Below are positions 62,210 to 64,000 of a stretch of DNA of 64,000 bases, piece by piece. The position numbers were made by a program, and so were the translations under genes. The stretch is from Plecoglossus altivelis (Eukaryota > Chordata > Actinopteri > Osmeriformes > Plecoglossidae): NCBI GenBank assembly GCA_036571765.1, contig BROE01000011.1, positions 3,119,538-3,183,537 of the forward strand, given 5' to 3'. Position 1 is the stretch's first letter. The number at the start of each line of letters is the position of its first letter. The notes beneath the pieces were generated by a model, which had not been told where the DNA came from, ran no database searches, and saw nothing but the letters and a program-made list of their open reading frames with translations.

Positions 62210-64000
62210 GGTGGCACACTGAAAACAAACCCAGTTTTGAAGTTGCATCACAGCCAGACATTGAGTTCTGCTGACTCTGGTACTTCCAGCTCTCTACCCA
62301 GAAGCCCTTGCTGCACCCAGTATCCATAATCCCCTGGGAGACTGATTAAAGAAACAGAGGAACTGTTGAGCTTGCCCAGAGGGGTAGAGGTTTGATCACA
62401 GATGTCCACATTTGACTCCTAATTCTCCAATCTACCAATATACTCTGTTGAGTGTTTTGTGTGTATAAGTGTGGTTCTCTAAGTAATATTTTAATTACAG
62501 AACTTTTTCAAGGCTGTTCGCAATAGAGGTTTATACCCTCTTTAATATCAAAACAAAAAGGCGCAGTGCCATGGTGTGAACCTCAGCTCACCATATTGAT
62601 TAGTTACAGTTTCACAACAGGTGGATAACTGGCTTGGAAGGCATGGTTGTTAAATGTATTGCCCCTTCGACTACAAAAGGAGCATTGATACATAAGGTAA
62701 TAGTAGTTTTGGCTGCCTATTTTCTTTGTCAGTGCCTCGGACTGACAGGCAGTCACTAAGTGCCATTGTTTAGTTTTTCTGGACTCTTAGGTTTCCACTT
62801 CCAATCTTTCATATCAGTTGATTTGTTGCAGATCCGGGTTTTATTCGGATGGCATGATTTTGGTGGAAGAGTTCGTTGGCTCGGCCACATCAATGTTTTT
62901 TTGATAAGGAAACTGAGAACGCAAAAATAGATTTGGGGCGTGAAAGAGGGGCACGCCTTTTGTTACACCCAGTCACATCTCTTCCGACTGCAACAGAGCC
63001 AAGCAAGTTAATCAAAGAAGGATAGGCAGGGAACAGTCAATGTGTGTGTTTCACAAGACACTGTGTTACCTTGGGGAACACCTAAACATTGCGCAAAAAG
63101 ATACAAGGATAAACATATCTGTAATTGTTTTACTATCTGTCCTACGCGTACCATTGCACTTAAATAGCTGAAGCAGCTGAACTTGTCATTTTAAAGTGTT
63201 TTCATGTTTTGCTTCGGAGAAATAATTCAGTACATTTTATATTTATTTGATAGTTGTTTGCATTGCCTTTAAGAGGTGTAAAGAAATTTGCTGTTGAATT
63301 CAACCTTCTGGGAGATTTCTGAACGTCAACAGTGGATTGTAAACAGGAGAGGTGATACAGGTAAGACAGATAAAGGTACGCACGATCTTTAATGGACTAT
63401 ATGGTCTGGTCTGACCATAGGATTATACAATGTGATTCCTTCTTTGTGCTGTTCAATGGATTTTACAATCCTTTACAATATTTCCCTTGCAAGATTCAAG
63501 ATGTGTTCAAAAATGATTGTATTTCTGTGATACAAAATGCAACAAAAACCTGTGTCAGTTGTGCAGCTTCAGAAGGATCGATGACACTATAAATTCATCT
63601 TTATAAAGTGTTTCTTTTTTGTTTTTGGGGGGTTGTTTTGTTTTTCCTAACTCTACTTTTAGGTACACACACAGCCTATGTGACCGTAGCCATCCTCAAG
63701 AAATTGATAGCACAATTGTTTTAAATAATGTTAAGGTACTGCAACTGCACTGTGCTTGCCAACAATAGCACCATACCAATCCCCATTGTACACCGGCAAG
63801 TGCGTTTAGTTCATAATTAGCACTTGAAAATGAAAGCACATTAGTAGCTTCAGACGACATGCCAAACAAGGCATATATGTAGGTGCAGTTAAGAGTAATA
63901 TTCTAACGAGTTGTAACATGGTTATGTATGGATTTGTATGAGCTTTTGCTTGTTTGTACAGTACATTGTCCTGAATGGTATGGTAAAGTATTTTTGTAGT
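62138..64000 (+). other. probable pag1 3' UTR and downstream sequence
   Basis: No new gene seen. A long CT run lies about 20 bases past the stop codon. No AATAAA is seen on this strand to the window end; ATTAAA at about 62345 is a weak alternative. Mammalian PAG1 has a very long 3' UTR, so the transcript may run to or past the window edge. Confidence 0.45.
62158..62205 (+). repeat. CT microsatellite in the pag1 3' UTR
   Basis: About 24 uninterrupted CT units starting roughly 20 bases after the stop codon. Confidence 0.93.

Overview
This is a eukaryotic window, almost certainly from a teleost fish. The genes have short exons bounded by GT/AG introns. Long stretches of non-coding DNA are crowded with CA, GA and CT microsatellites and minisatellites. 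There is a 661-base assembly gap. One gene is a fatty-acid-binding protein of the fish fabp11 type. I found no bacterial-style operons, CRISPR arrays, rRNA or tRNA genes. I worked out all gene models by hand from reading frames, splice sites and family resemblance.

Layout: (1) 226-1017 (+) holds the last three coding exons of a gene I do not recognise. A 9-bp-unit minisatellite follows its stop codon directly. (2) 8979-11683 (-) is fam8a1, five exons, 307 aa: an RDD-domain membrane protein known in mammals as a partner of the HRD1 ER-associated degradation ligase. (3) 21798-22769 (-) is a fabp11/FABP4-like gene with the classical four-exon structure, 134 aa. (4) 23335-24134 (-) is mrpl53 (mitoribosomal mL53), three exons, 108 aa, just upstream of the fabp gene on the same strand. 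(5) 54120-62137 (+) is pag1 (Csk-binding protein Cbp), six coding exons, 414 aa, with two candidate non-coding leader exons at 51175-51206 and 52139-52181.

About 30 kb between mrpl53 and the pag1 start codon contains no convincing coding sequence. It carries two promoter-like islands (26.5 kb and 43.1-43.5 kb), one hAT-like MITE (32218-32340), the gap and many tandem repeats. The genes do not form a pathway. In humans FAM8A1, MRPL53 and PAG1/FABP lie on three different chromosomes (6p22, 2p13, 8q21), so this window joins three human synteny blocks.

I see no previously undescribed molecular system. The most unusual structure is a 38-copy, 21-bp minisatellite (52182-52979). It begins exactly at the +1 position of a predicted pag1 leader intron and repeats a GTAAGG splice-donor core in every copy. 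Other notable points are a 40-base pure G run, a perfect CT/TA/GA palindrome, minisatellites open in all reading frames, and an apparently missing pag1 exon.
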